Positions 25,263 to 34,160 are shown, counted from the stretch's first letter. The stretch: DNA of 64,000 bases from Paenibacillus sp. 1781tsa1 (GCF_024159265.1 NZ_JAMYWY010000001.1:1240001-1304000), one strand, 5' to 3'. Translations and numbers: made by a program. The notes: generated by a model not told the origin, from the letters alone.

Positions 25263-26336
25263 CTACAAGGCCCTCCTTTCTTTACGGGCCAGATAGAGGA
25301 AGAACGGTACACCAACAAAGGCGACCATAATGCCTACGGCGAGCTCCTCGGGCGGGTTCACGATGCGTGAGCCCAGATCGGCGAGCACCAGTAATATCGC
25401 TCCAAGCAGAGAAGACATCGGAATGATGAGTCGATAATCCACACCCACCAGTTTGCGTGAGATATGGGGGATGACGAGTCCGACAAATCCAATCGAGCCC
25501 ACTGCCGACACGGACACACCAGCCAGCACAACAACCGCTGCGAGGGCGAGAAACCTCGTCCAGCGCAGGTTGATCCCGAGATTAATCGCTACTTCTTCAC
25601 CGAGTGACATCAGCGATACACGCCGGGCGAGTGGCATAATCAGTACGAGTGTGGCGAGCAGCACGGGAAGAATCAGCTTGAGATGCCGCCATTCAATTCC
25701 GCCAAACCCACCAGCATACCAGAAGGCCAGATCCTGACTCAGGTCAAAATAAATGGCAACGCCTGTGCTGAGCGAGGTTAACATGGCTGCAATAACGGCC
25801 CCGGCAACGGTCAGTCTGATGGAATTCAGACCACCAGGTGCTGCCATGCCAAGCAGGAAGATAAGCAGTGTGCCCAGAACAGCCCCCACGAATGATAAAA
25901 CCATGATCCAGCCATATGACAGTCCGGGCCAAAAGGCAAAGCTCAGTGCTACGACAAAAGTGGCTCCAGCATTGATGCCCAGAATGCCCGTGTCTGCCAG
26001 CGGATTACGCGTAATACCTTGCATTAAAGCTCCTGCAACGGCAAAGGCAGCGCCGATCATAACCGCGGCAAGGACACGAGGCAGCCGTAGTTCATGAATA
26101 ATCTGATGTGGTGTCAAAGCCGGGTTGTACTGAAATATGGCAGCCCATACAGTTTCCAGCGTTAGCCCTTTGGCACCTAAAGAGATGGCGACAAACATAC
26201 TTAGCAGCAGTATGGCGACGGCAGACAAAAACGTCAGCCCAACGGTCACTGCAGATTTTTTTGAATTAGACGGACGATGTGGCAGTCCCGGATGTTGAAT
26301 ACGGGTCACTCCTTTGGTACCAACAACGCATTTCAT
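25263..26336 (-). CDS. FecCD-family siderophore ABC permease, first subunit
   Basis: Up to 357 residues, with FecCD hallmarks LPRVLAAVMIGAAFAVAGAL, MQGITRNPLADTGILGINAG and GSIGFVGLVIPHISRKLVG and about nine membrane helices. It is the first gene of the siderophore uptake operon. The start is uncertain: ATG 26336 lacks a clear ribosome site and is 7 bases from the Fur box, while AAAGGAG some 30 bases downstream is not followed by a standard start at good spacing. Transcription from the promoter at 26368 would give a very short leader. Confidence 0.92.
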   Translation of the reverse strand: MKCVVGTKGVTRIQHPGLPHRPSNSKKSAVTVGLTFLSAVAILLLSMFVAISLGAKGLTLETVWAAIFQYNPALTPHQIIHELRLPRVLAAVMIGAAFAVAGALMQGITRNPLADTGILGINAGATFVVALSFAFWPGLSYGWIMVLSFVGAVLGTLLIFLLGMAAPGGLNSIRLTVAGAVIAAMLTSLSTGVAIYFDLSQDLAFWYAGGFGGIEWRHLKLILPVLLATLVLIMPLARRVSLMSLGEEVAINLGINLRWTRFLALAAVVVLAGVSVSAVGSIGFVGLVIPHISRKLVGVDYRLIIPMSSLLGAILLVLADLGSRIVNPPEELAVGIMVAFVGVPFFLYLARKERRAL

Positions 26337-26342
26337 TGTTAT

Positions 26343-26357
26343 TGATTATCATTATCA
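26343..26357. promoter_or_regulatory. Fur box of the siderophore operon
   Basis: TGATTATCATTATCA matches the 7-1-7 Fur consensus TGATAATNATTATCA with one mismatch. It lies between the -10 element (26368-26373 on the minus strand) and the first permease start, so iron-loaded Fur would block transcription. Confidence 0.88.
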
Positions 26358-26367
26358 ATTAGTGATC

Positions 26368-26414
26368 ATTATAGAATCTTAATTCAGGCCCGTACATGGC
26401 ATAAATTAAGATTC
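26368..26414 (-). promoter_or_regulatory. Promoter and 11-bp inverted repeat, candidate AraC/Btr-like operator
   Basis: On the minus strand TATAAT (26373-26368) directly follows a perfect inverted repeat, GAATCTTAATT (26374-26384) with AATTAAGATTC (26404-26414), separated by 19 bases. The repeat covers the -35 region, where no good -35 hexamer is visible, which fits activation by the adjacent AraC-type regulator. It lies just after that regulator's stop, so a terminator role is also possible, but no T run follows. Confidence 0.55.
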
Positions 26415-26435
26415 TGGAGATGGACATTTTTTAGA

Positions 26436-28166
26436 TTACATAAGTGAAGGTTTGTTCGTCAACATAGAGAGCGCTTCATCGAGCTGGATGTTGATGGAAT
26501 ATGGAGCATATACGACCCATGAGTTCCAGTCGATGAGATGTACACGTCCGTTTTTTACCGCATGATGGCTGTTCCATAGCGGATTCGAAGCCATCTCTTT
26601 CAACAGTGTTGCCTTTTCATGCATAGAATTAACCGCCAGCACCAGCACATCTGCCTCCAGTCCGTCCCATTCTCCTGGTGTGAAGGGCAGCCAGTTGAAT
26701 CCGACGCCGGCAGGTTTGCCAGCCAGTTCGGTCTGAATGCGCTGAGGAGCGGCCAATTGCAGACTGCGGTAAAAGACATGTCCGAAGTTGCGATGGCTGT
26801 ACATCCGTGGACCTTTAGGCGTTAACGTGCCAACGGCAACGGTAATATCCCCGGCTAATTCCTTGATTTTTTTGCGTGCACGCTCGGCTTTGCGCTCATG
26901 TCGATCGAGCCAATCTGTGGCTGCTTGGGTACGATCCACAATGGATGCAATCTGATGCAGATGACCAAAGACGTCTGTCTGGTTCCAGGGAATCGTGATG
27001 ATAGGGGCGACATCGCCAATGTGCTCCATGGCTTTTGCTGCTGCATTGTCCTTGGTCAGAATCAATTCAGGATTCACATCCAGGAATGCCTGACGTCCCT
27101 GTTCCCACGGTTCATAAGCGTGGAAGGGCAGTGCCAACGATTTGGGCATATGAGGCAGGTGGCCCTGAATCTGAGCTGCACATGGCGTGATACCCAGTGT
27201 CATCAGGTGATCCGTGTATGGATAGGAGAGTGACACGATATTCCGGTGGACTTGCTTCGAATAGGAAGTTGGCGCATAACCAGCATGGTTCCGGAAACGT
27301 CGGCTGAAATAGAATTCGTCACGGTAACCCACTTTGCGGGCCACATCACGGATACGCAGATCGGAAGTGAGCAGCAATTCCTTGGCCCGGTTCATACGCA
27401 GATGCGTGATGTATTCAATCGGATTCTTTTGCATGCGACTCTTGAATAGCTGTGAGTAATAGGACGGGTGCATGTCAGCCAGTTCAGCCAGCTTTTCCAG
27501 CTTGATCTCGTTCATATAGTTTTCGCGCATGTATTGCAGGGTGGACCTGAGCCACTGTTCGGGTTCATCCTGCCCAGCCGCTACGTCAGTCGGGTCTTCT
27601 TGAGGCCAGAGCATATGTAACAGTTCCGTCAGGAAGAGCTGTGCTTTCAAGTCTTTTTGCGAATTATCGTTGTTAAGTTGTGTAAGCTGTACGGCAATGC
27701 GCTGTATACCGTAAAAGGGGCCCTGAATCCAGCCTGTCACAGGTGAACTGAGCTCACGTTCGTAGATTCGTCTGGCTTTGGTCTTCTCCGTAGCCCGATA
27801 CAGATCGAAGTGAATGATATATAGTTCAATATCATGGTCTGCATCTCCGATCAGTTCAATTGCAGTTCCTGGTGTGCACAGACAAGCTGATTTGCGAACC
27901 ACGAGGGATTCGGTCCCATTCATGATCAGTTGGCCTGTGAATTTGTGCATGTATATAAAGGTATGATGAGCAAGCTCAGTAGTGGACCAGCGCCATTTAC
28001 CACGAGATATTATATGTTCTGCCTGACGAAGTTCGATCAAGGTATCATCCAGGAATGCATCCAGATTTGCCCGGTTTAAGGGTTCCTTTTCTGCATTGGC
28101 ATTTGTCTGCTGATGCAACAGATGTGGATTCATGCCGCTGTGGTCGGTACCAGGGATGGTAGTCAT
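26436..28166 (-). CDS. Btr-like AraC regulator fused to siderophore-binding domain
   Basis: The 576-residue protein has an N-terminal cupin-like region (about 40-180), two AraC helix-turn-helix motifs (KLAELADMHPSYYSQLFKSR; RDVARKVGYRDEFYFSRRFR, about 225-315), and a C-terminal type 3 siderophore-binding domain (about 330-570; ITPCAAQIQGHLP, VNPELILTKDNAA, DVAPIITIPW). This matches the layout of Bacillus subtilis Btr, which binds ferric bacillibactin in the cytoplasm and activates its uptake operon. Its position directly upstream of the FecCD operon supports the same circuit. ATG 28166 follows GAGGAGGT at about 11 bases. Confidence 0.9.
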   Translation of the reverse strand: MTTIPGTDHSGMNPHLLHQQTNANAEKEPLNRANLDAFLDDTLIELRQAEHIISRGKWRWSTTELAHHTFIYMHKFTGQLIMNGTESLVVRKSACLCTPGTAIELIGDADHDIELYIIHFDLYRATEKTKARRIYERELSSPVTGWIQGPFYGIQRIAVQLTQLNNDNSQKDLKAQLFLTELLHMLWPQEDPTDVAAGQDEPEQWLRSTLQYMRENYMNEIKLEKLAELADMHPSYYSQLFKSRMQKNPIEYITHLRMNRAKELLLTSDLRIRDVARKVGYRDEFYFSRRFRNHAGYAPTSYSKQVHRNIVSLSYPYTDHLMTLGITPCAAQIQGHLPHMPKSLALPFHAYEPWEQGRQAFLDVNPELILTKDNAAAKAMEHIGDVAPIITIPWNQTDVFGHLHQIASIVDRTQAATDWLDRHERKAERARKKIKELAGDITVAVGTLTPKGPRMYSHRNFGHVFYRSLQLAAPQRIQTELAGKPAGVGFNWLPFTPGEWDGLEADVLVLAVNSMHEKATLLKEMASNPLWNSHHAVKNGRVHLIDWNSWVVYAPYSINIQLDEALSMLTNKPSLM

Positions 28167-28411
28167 GGTGCTATGCGACCTCCTCTCTTATGAAAAGTTA
28201 TTTGGGTAATGATTGAATCTGGAACGGGACTATATTCGCTCGAACCTGAACGTTTTTCTTGAACATCTATTGATGCGTTTCGCATGATGTTATGATTACT
28301 GGCTGCCTTATCAAAAGCACGTTTGCGGTATAGTTAGATGTTTTATACATGTAAGACGGGTATAGGATATGTTGATCAGAAGGGATGGATAATGTAACCG
28401 GTTTGTCCCCA

Positions 28412-28572
28412 GGACGTGTCTCCAAACTCGTTGATGTGCATCTTTTACCGCCTTTTCGCCCCACACAGCGTCACTTCCCTTTGACGTGCCCCGGCACGCC
28501 TACGGAAAACCTTTCTTGCTTGGAACGAAAATTCAGCAAAGACTGTTTCCTTCGGAGTTTTCAGACACGCCC
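28412..28572. mobile_element. MITE-like element, 161 bp, with 18-bp terminal inverted repeats
   Basis: The left end GGACGTGTCTCCAAACTC (28412-28429) and the reverse complement of the right end, GGGCGTGTCTGAAAACTC (28555-28572), agree at 15 of 18 positions. Ends of the form GGGCGTGTCTGAAAA resemble those of IS5-family elements, so this is probably a non-autonomous derivative. No transposase fragment is recognisable inside. The remaining sequence between the Btr-like gene and 28823 shows no gene. A clear target duplication is not seen. Confidence 0.65.
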
Positions 28573-28823
28573 TAGTTACAAGTCAGCTTAGGGACAAGAA
28601 CTCTTGACCCAAGTCTGCTGATAATCTTAGCAAATCTACTGGAGAATTGAAATGTACACAGAGATGTTCGAGTCCCTGATGAGCTGGAATTCTAATGAGA
28701 GTACATAATCGAAATCGTTTTCTGACGTAAGCCTTTCTTTTTGGTAAAATAAAGGGGATAACCTGTTGGCCTGATCTGAATCATGAACCTTTTTAACACC
28801 ATTTGCAGTAGGGAGGCTTTAAT

Positions 28824-29825
28824 ATGACAGAAGTAGCGGGACGGGACAAAGTACGTTGGGGCATTATGGGCACGGGATGGATTGCATCCCAGTTTGCAAG
28901 GGATCTGGAGCATGCCGGGAACGCAGTGAAAGCAGCGGTAGGTTCACGGACAGCGGGAAGCGCGGAGAAGTTTGCAGCTGAATATGGTTTTGCACGCGCT
29001 TACGGTTCTTATGATGAGATGCTGCAAGATCCTGAGGTAGATATTATCTATGTGGCAACACCTCATCCTGTGCATAAGGAGAATGTCATGGCTTGTCTGG
29101 AGGCAGGCAAGGCGGTGCTCTGTGAAAAGCCGTTCACGATGAATGCGCGTCAGTTGGAGCAACTTATGGAGACGGCACGGGAGCGCAACCTCTTCCTTAT
29201 GGAAGGGATGTGGACACGCTTTTTGCCGCCGATCGCTCAAGCCAGAGCATGGATTGCAGAAGGACGAATCGGTGAAGTACGTTTGCTCCAGGCAGACTTT
29301 GGATTCCGTGTCGGCTGGGAGCCGGAAGGAAGGTTGCTTAATCCCGATCTGGGTGGGGGAGCTTTGCTTGATGCAGGGGTGTATCCGATCTCCTTTGCTT
29401 CGATGATCTTTGGCGAACAGCCCCAGCATGTATGGAGTACGGCCAATATCGGTGAGACGGGGGTGGACGAGCAGTTTTCCGTATTATTGTCCTATTCCGA
29501 AGGGCGTTCGGCATCACTGAGTGCTGCCATTCGTCTGAACCTCAGCAATGAAGCGGTCATATACGGTACGGAAGGCAAGATTCGTCTCCCTTTATTCCTG
29601 GCGGGCAAAGAAGCCTATCTTCATGTGAATGGTCAGGACGAGCCGGAGAAGTTCACGGATGATCGAACATGTATTGGTTATGCTTTTGAGGCAGAAGAAG
29701 CGGGACGCTGTATTCTCGAAGGTCGGACGGAGAGCCATACCATTAAACTGGACGAATCCCTGGAAATCATGAAACTGATGGACACGATTCGGGGCCAGTG
29801 GGGATTGCGTTACAAATCGGAGTAA
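28824..29825 (+). CDS. Gfo/Idh/MocA-family oxidoreductase
   Basis: The 333-residue protein has an N-terminal Rossmann domain (WGIMGTGWIASQFARDLE, with GxGxxA-type nucleotide loop) and the family EKP motif in VLCEKPFTMNARQ, then an alpha/beta C-terminal domain with LLDAGVYPISFASMIFG. Such enzymes oxidise or reduce sugars and related polyols with NAD(P); many act as trans-dihydrodiol or glucose-fructose type dehydrogenases. The catalytic-type Asp and Tyr/Pro in LLDAGVYP are present. The substrate cannot be assigned. The pcp gene follows after 21 bases and may share the transcript. Confidence 0.92.
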   Translation: MTEVAGRDKVRWGIMGTGWIASQFARDLEHAGNAVKAAVGSRTAGSAEKFAAEYGFARAYGSYDEMLQDPEVDIIYVATPHPVHKENVMACLEAGKAVLCEKPFTMNARQLEQLMETARERNLFLMEGMWTRFLPPIAQARAWIAEGRIGEVRLLQADFGFRVGWEPEGRLLNPDLGGGALLDAGVYPISFASMIFGEQPQHVWSTANIGETGVDEQFSVLLSYSEGRSASLSAAIRLNLSNEAVIYGTEGKIRLPLFLAGKEAYLHVNGQDEPEKFTDDRTCIGYAFEAEEAGRCILEGRTESHTIKLDESLEIMKLMDTIRGQWGLRYKSE

Positions 29826-29846
29826 ACAGACAGGAGCTGACGTGTG

Positions 29847-30470
29847 ATGGTGAAAATTCTGATATCCGGGTTTGAACCTTTTGGCGGGGATGTGGTGAAT
29901 CCAACAGGAGCGTTAATGGAAACTCTTGCGAACGAAGTGATGGAGGGTGCTGAGCTAAAAACAGTACTGTTGCCCGTGCACTTCGATGAATGTGCAGACT
30001 TGCTGATCGCAGAGATGGAAGCCTATCGGCCAGATGTGGTCATCGCCTGTGGGCTGGCCAAGGGCAGAACATCCATCACACCAGAGCGGATCGCCGTGAA
30101 TGTCAAAGACATTCCGCAGGGCTCCTACGCGGATAACCAGGGGCAGCGTCCCGTGGACGAGCCAATTGTTGATGGTAGCCCGGACGGTTTGTTCTCCACG
30201 TTGCCTATACGTGCCATGGTGAATGACATGTCAGCAGCAGGTATTCCCGCAGCCGTCTCCAATACAGCAGGCACGTATATCTGCAACAACACGATGTACC
30301 GGGTGCTGGATCACATTCGAGTAGGGCAACTTCCGATCCGTGCCGGATTTGTACACTTTCCGGCCTCGACAGAGATGGCTGTATTGCAACCTTCCGTCCC
30401 TTCGCTACCTATACCCGTGATGCTGGATGCGCTGCGGATGATGATTCGCACCATTGTGGCTGATTCGTAG
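29847..30470 (+). CDS. pcp: Pyrrolidone-carboxylate (pyroglutamyl) peptidase
   Basis: A roughly 207-residue cysteine peptidase of family C15. The catalytic triad regions are visible: Glu in GRTSITPERIAVNVKD, Cys in VSNTAGTYICNNTMY and His in RAGFVHFPAS. The N-terminus KILISGFEPFGGDVVNPTGA is characteristic. It removes N-terminal pyroglutamate from peptides in the cytoplasm. ATG 29847 lies 10 bases after AGGAG; a GTG at 29844 at 7 bases would add one residue. It is followed by a strong terminator near 30661. Confidence 0.95.
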   Translation: MVKILISGFEPFGGDVVNPTGALMETLANEVMEGAELKTVLLPVHFDECADLLIAEMEAYRPDVVIACGLAKGRTSITPERIAVNVKDIPQGSYADNQGQRPVDEPIVDGSPDGLFSTLPIRAMVNDMSAAGIPAAVSNTAGTYICNNTMYRVLDHIRVGQLPIRAGFVHFPASTEMAVLQPSVPSLPIPVMLDALRMMIRTIVADS

Positions 30471-30660
30471 GGAATGCTTGCGAGAGTAGGCATGGCTAAC
30501 GAGAATAGATACGGCTAAGAGGAAGAGAAGAAGGATTAATTAGAAGTGCGTTTGGAAGTGGGAGTAAGGATTGGATGTAGGAGTAGGTAGGAACAGGACG
30601 AAGTCGAGAGCGTGAGGTTGAGTAAAGCAGGCGTACTTTCTGCTGAAATATAAGTCAAAA

Positions 30661-30708
30661 AAAGAGCTGTCCCGTCGTCATACGTCTGACGTTAAGGGAC
30701 AGCTCTTT
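30661..30708 (+). terminator. Strong terminator downstream of pcp
   Basis: AAAGAGCTGTCCC (30661-30673) and GGGACAGCTCTTT (30696-30708) form a perfect 13-bp stem with an inner CGTCA/TGACG extension, flanked by A- and T-rich tails. It works on either strand. Confidence 0.9.
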
Positions 30709-30792
30709 CTATTTTGTGTGTCATGTATGGTCCAACATGGTTAGTGAGGTCAGTCGCTAGTTTGCAGTGGGTATCTCGCCAGTTTAACTCTA

Positions 30793-30820
30793 AAACCGCA
30801 AACCGCAAACCCCAAACCCC
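30793..30820. repeat. Telomere-like heptamer tandem repeat
   Basis: Four consecutive 7-mers AAACCGC, AAACCGC, AAACCCC, AAACCCC, then AAACT. A short simple-sequence tract in a 1.1-kb gene-free gap (30471-31594) that otherwise holds the terminator and two R1 copies. Confidence 0.8.
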
Positions 30821-31047
30821 AAACTGTTAAACAGGTAAGGCTTATACCACACTTTTGCTAGAAATTAGGGATTTAGCGAAACAGGTTACGGGGAGTTTAA
30901 AGGACAGACTCCGATTCATGAGCTTTCTGAATACGACCTTTATTTAACCCTAAGTAACCAAGCACTAAAAAAACAAGACGTTAGAACACCCACATCACCT
31001 AGGCTAGCTAAGAGGTTTGTATCCCCGAGTGTACCCTATGCAGTACT

Positions 31048-31242
31048 CTAACGAAAGGAGCGCACGTTATTCGCTGGAAATATGCACAAACCAATTTCTA
31101 ACGAATCGTAGAAGCCTTATTGTGTGAGATTAAGCGAGTTTGTTGGTGATATGACCGATTTCTAGCTGAATAGAGTGTCTGGGATTCGTTAGAATTTTTG
31201 ACGTATGATATTCGGCTGAATAAGGTGCATAGGATTCGTTAG
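31048..31242. repeat. Dispersed repeat R1, copy B
   Basis: Units at 31048-31072 and 31098-31122 (CTAACGAA...TTATT) and inverted units at 31168-31192 and 31218-31242 (AATA...ATTCGTTAG), again at exactly 50, 70 and 50 bp. From about 31090 onward it is nearly identical to copy C 310 bp downstream, so B and C arose by a local duplication. Confidence 0.85.
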
Positions 31243-31356
31243 AAAAGAACCTGCGAATTTGTAGCACCCTAAGTCTACACTTACAAACCATTTAGATTTC
31301 GAATCCCCGGATAGGCTTCTACGAAGCTTGCTCCTCAGAACGCCTGGGGACGGACT

Positions 31357-31552
31357 TTAACGAACCGAGAGCTCGCTATTCGCCGAAAAATAGGCACATC
31401 GCAATTTCTAACGAATCGTAGAAGCGTTATTGTGTGAAATTAAGTGAGTTTGTTGGTGATATGACCGATTTCTAGCTGAATAGAGTGTCTGGGATTCGTT
31501 AGAATTTTTGACGTATGATATTCGGCTGAATAAGGTGCACAGGATTCGTTAG
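31357..31552. repeat. Dispersed repeat R1, copy C
   Basis: Units at 31357-31381, 31408-31432, 31478-31502 and 31528-31552; spacings 51, 70 and 50. About 160 bp are nearly identical to copy B. It ends 43 bases before the mqnD stop codon, so it may form the 3' end of the leftward mqnBD transcript. Confidence 0.85.
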
Positions 31553-31594
31553 TTTTAGAGCGTACAGCTAGCTATAGCTCCAAATCAAGCAATG

Positions 31595-32437
31595 TTAAAT
31601 CCGCAACAGATCAAGATCGAACTCGGGAACGAGTCCTTCTTTCATGGCACGTCCAAGAAGTGCAGTAATCGCACCGTAGCCATCATCGCCCAGATTAGCG
31701 CTGAATTCGTTAACATACAGTCCGATATGCTGTGCAGCTACGTCAGGGTCCATTTCTTGGGCATGTTCCATAACGTATGCTCTCGACTCATCCGGGTGCG
31801 CCCATGCATATTCAACGGAGGCGCGTGCCCATCCGGCGAGGGCATGAGCATCCATGTTGCGACGTGCAATGATTGCTCCAAGCGGAATCGGAAGACCCGT
31901 ATCGCTTTCCCACCAGTTACCAAGATCCGTCATCAGTTTGAGGTCATAGTTCTGGTACGTGAAGCGTGCTTCATGGATAACAAGTCCGGCATCGATCTTG
32001 CCGTCTCGCACAGCAGGCATGATCTGGTCGAATGGCATGACGACAATCTCACCTACGCCACCGGGAACATTTTGTGCTGCCCACAGACGGAATAATAGAT
32101 ATGCTGTCGAGCGTTCACTTGGCACAGCAACCCGTCGTCCAGACAGATAGGCTGGATCGGTCGTACCGTTTGCGGTCAGAACCAGCGGACCACATCCTCT
32201 GCCGAGTGCGCCTCCAGCAGGAAGCAGAGCATAATCAGATAACACGTATGGCAGTGCTGCATAAGATATTTTCATCACTTCAGGTGTGTCGGGTCCATCT
32301 GGATTTGCCGCCAGACCATTGGTAATATCAATATCAGCATAACGGACTTCGAGCTCAGGTGCGCCCGGGATCAAACCGTGCACCCATGCGTGAAAGATAA
32401 ATGTATCATTTGGACAAGGGGAAAATGCAATTTTCAT
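31595..32437 (-). CDS. mqnD: 1,4-dihydroxy-6-naphthoate synthase, futalosine menaquinone pathway
   Basis: The 280-residue protein begins MKIAFSPCPNDTFIFHAWVH and continues ADIDITNGLA, DTPEVMKISYAALPYVL, YALLPAGGALGRGCGPL and DAGLVIHEARFTYQNY, the pattern of MqnD. MqnD converts cyclic dehypoxanthine futalosine to 1,4-dihydroxy-6-naphthoate. ATG 32437 lies 9 bases after GGAGGT and overlaps the mqnB stop by 4 bases (ATGA), so the two are co-translated. MqnA and MqnC are not in the window. A longer frame to 32506 is rejected because it lies within mqnB without a ribosome site. Confidence 0.93.
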   Translation of the reverse strand: MKIAFSPCPNDTFIFHAWVHGLIPGAPELEVRYADIDITNGLAANPDGPDTPEVMKISYAALPYVLSDYALLPAGGALGRGCGPLVLTANGTTDPAYLSGRRVAVPSERSTAYLLFRLWAAQNVPGGVGEIVVMPFDQIMPAVRDGKIDAGLVIHEARFTYQNYDLKLMTDLGNWWESDTGLPIPLGAIIARRNMDAHALAGWARASVEYAWAHPDESRAYVMEHAQEMDPDVAAQHIGLYVNEFSANLGDDGYGAITALLGRAMKEGLVPEFDLDLLRI

Positions 32438-33339
32438 GATGTAATAACCTCCCGTAAAATGGAACTTGCAGCCTGGAGCGCATCGAGGGCATCCTTGATG
32501 CGCCAAGCGTCGCGGTCGCGTGGACCGACCGCGTTGGATATGGCCCGCAGTTCGAGTGCTGGCACGCCGAACTGCTGGGCAGCGGTTGCCACGCCGAAGC
32601 CTTCCATGCCTTCGGCGGCGGCATCCGGCACGCGGCGCAATAGCTCCGCGGCCGTCTCCGCTGTTCCGGTCGCCGTGGACACGGTGACCGCCGTGCCTCC
32701 GCTGACAGCGAGCCCGGCCCGCTGCAGCTCATGGCGCAAGCGAGCGGCTAGCTCCGCGTCCGCCGCTACAATGGACGAGCCGAATCCGAGCTCGTCCACA
32801 CTAAGGAAGCCGTCTGGCGTCTGCGAGCCCAGATCGGCAGCAACCATGGCGTCGGCTACCACGAGGGAGCCGACGTCTGCCCGGCCGGGGAACCCGCCGC
32901 CGATGCCGGCACTGATCACCAGCATGTAGGCTGGTGAATTTCCGGCCCCGGCAAGGGGCCCCGGCCTTGAAGATGTGGCAGATGTCTGTGCCACATCCGA
33001 TGGGCTTGGCGCGGTGGAACCGTGCGCCAACGCACTTGTGCTTGCAGCCGCTACGGCATATGCCAATGTAGCGGCTGTTCCCGCAGCGGCTGAGGCTGGG
33101 CCAACGCCCGCAGCGATGACGTCAAAACGTTCCGCGGCCGTATCTCCCAAGCCGCGGAGGACCGCATCTTTTTCCGCATCCACCGCGGTGACAATTAACA
33201 CACGTGATGATGAAGTTGTTTGTACGGAACGGATATCTGAAGTGGTTATTTCCCCAGTTATTTCCCTCTGGTGTCCACTGGTTTCGAGTGATGCGTTCGG
33301 TTTATTATTCTGCTGTTCATCCTGTTTATGTTCATTCAT
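32434..33339 (-). CDS. mqnB: Futalosine hydrolase with N-terminal extension and Ala/Ser/Thr insertion
   Basis: The 301-residue protein has a nucleoside phosphorylase-like hydrolase core: VLIVTAVDAEKDAVLRGL, FDVIAAGVGPASAAAGTA, VISAGIGGGFPG, LVVADAMVAADLG, AEGMEGFGVATAAQQFG and ISNAVGPRDRDAWRI. MqnB removes hypoxanthine from futalosine. It carries about 45 extra N-terminal hydrophilic residues and a roughly 40-residue Ala/Ser/Thr/Pro-rich insertion (about 95-135), and is visibly more GC-rich than its neighbours. ATG 33339 follows AAGGAG at 8 bases, so the extension appears genuine. Confidence 0.92.
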   Translation of the reverse strand: MNEHKQDEQQNNKPNASLETSGHQREITGEITTSDIRSVQTTSSSRVLIVTAVDAEKDAVLRGLGDTAAERFDVIAAGVGPASAAAGTAATLAYAVAAASTSALAHGSTAPSPSDVAQTSATSSRPGPLAGAGNSPAYMLVISAGIGGGFPGRADVGSLVVADAMVAADLGSQTPDGFLSVDELGFGSSIVAADAELAARLRHELQRAGLAVSGGTAVTVSTATGTAETAAELLRRVPDAAAEGMEGFGVATAAQQFGVPALELRAISNAVGPRDRDAWRIKDALDALQAASSILREVITS

Positions 33340-33367
33340 CTCGAATTCTCCTTGTGAGGTATTAAGG

Positions 33368-33470
33368 GTGTAACAGATGCTTTGGGAGCAGCTTTCTATA
33401 GAAAGCTTTAGCTACACTTCTTCGGTTCTATTCCTGTTTTCGATATTTCCGTGTGAATGTATAGTTCAAC
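33368..33470 (-). repeat. Dispersed repeat R2, copy 5 (partial, diverged)
   Basis: Reverse-oriented and diverged: GCTTTCTatAGAAAGCTTTAGCT, then CTTCTTCGGTTCTATTCCTG and CGTGTGAATGTATAGTTCAA follow the same order as the right half of copy 1. The CCCCGGAT stem and the TTGTTCTGTCATC half are absent. Confidence 0.55.
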
Positions 33471-33530
33471 TTGCATCAATTGAATTGGGGCATATACTTG
33501 TCCACTACAAAAGGACACTCATCTCATTTT

Positions 33531-33694
33531 TGTCTTTCAAAGAGTGGACACTTTTTCTAAAAAGGTACTATACCTATCCGGGAAAATGAAACACTACATA
33601 TAGATGTTTTGGGATAAAAGAGTGTAAATAATCTATATGTAGGATATCAATTCCAAGTTGATTGCTCATGTCCGTGTCCACCTTTTGAAAGACA
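33531..33694. repeat. Nested inverted repeats, about 164 bp
   Basis: Outer arms TGTCTTTCAAAGAGTGGACA (33531-33550) and the inverted copy at 33674-33694 agree at 19 of 21 positions; inner arms CTACATATAGAT (33594-33605) and ATCTATATGTAG (33631-33642) are perfect. The two pairs are nearly concentric. It may be a MITE-like element or encode a structured RNA. Confidence 0.6.
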
Positions 33695-33780
33695 TATCTA
33701 CAATATGTATGCCCAGTAGGGACAGCACAAGTTGGCACTCCAAACGAACAAATAAAAGATTGAAAAGGCTGAAGGCTGCA

Positions 33781-33804
33781 CAGACCCAGACCCAGACCCA
33801 GACA
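33781..33804. repeat. Hexamer tandem repeat
   Basis: CAGACC three times and CAGACA once. Short simple-sequence tract in gene-free DNA. Confidence 0.8.
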
Positions 33805-34160
33805 CAATCAACGCTAACCCTATATCAATCTTCAAATTTCATACCAACAAACCAAATGAATAATGGCCGAGTCTACACTCGCCCTCTCACAGTAGCTCAT
33901 TTGTGCAAACCCGAACTTAAAGCAAGTACATAGTCTCGCTAACTCTAATTTAGCTGCCTGCTGAACAGCCAACTACTGTGCAGACAATAGATCTATAACG
34001 GAAACCAATATTATATAACGCATAACAGACCTAACAATCAATCAGGTTAAACGCGCACAAAAAAGTAATCAAGATACAGAGATTATCGAACAATATTCAT
34101 TTCCATCATAACGGAAGGGGGAAGACCTGAACAACCTTTGTATGTCATTTGGACAAACAT

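Noticed and set aside
28385..28591. 68-residue open frame over the MITE
   Set aside because: It spans the element and both ends, has no ribosome site, and no transposase motif is visible.
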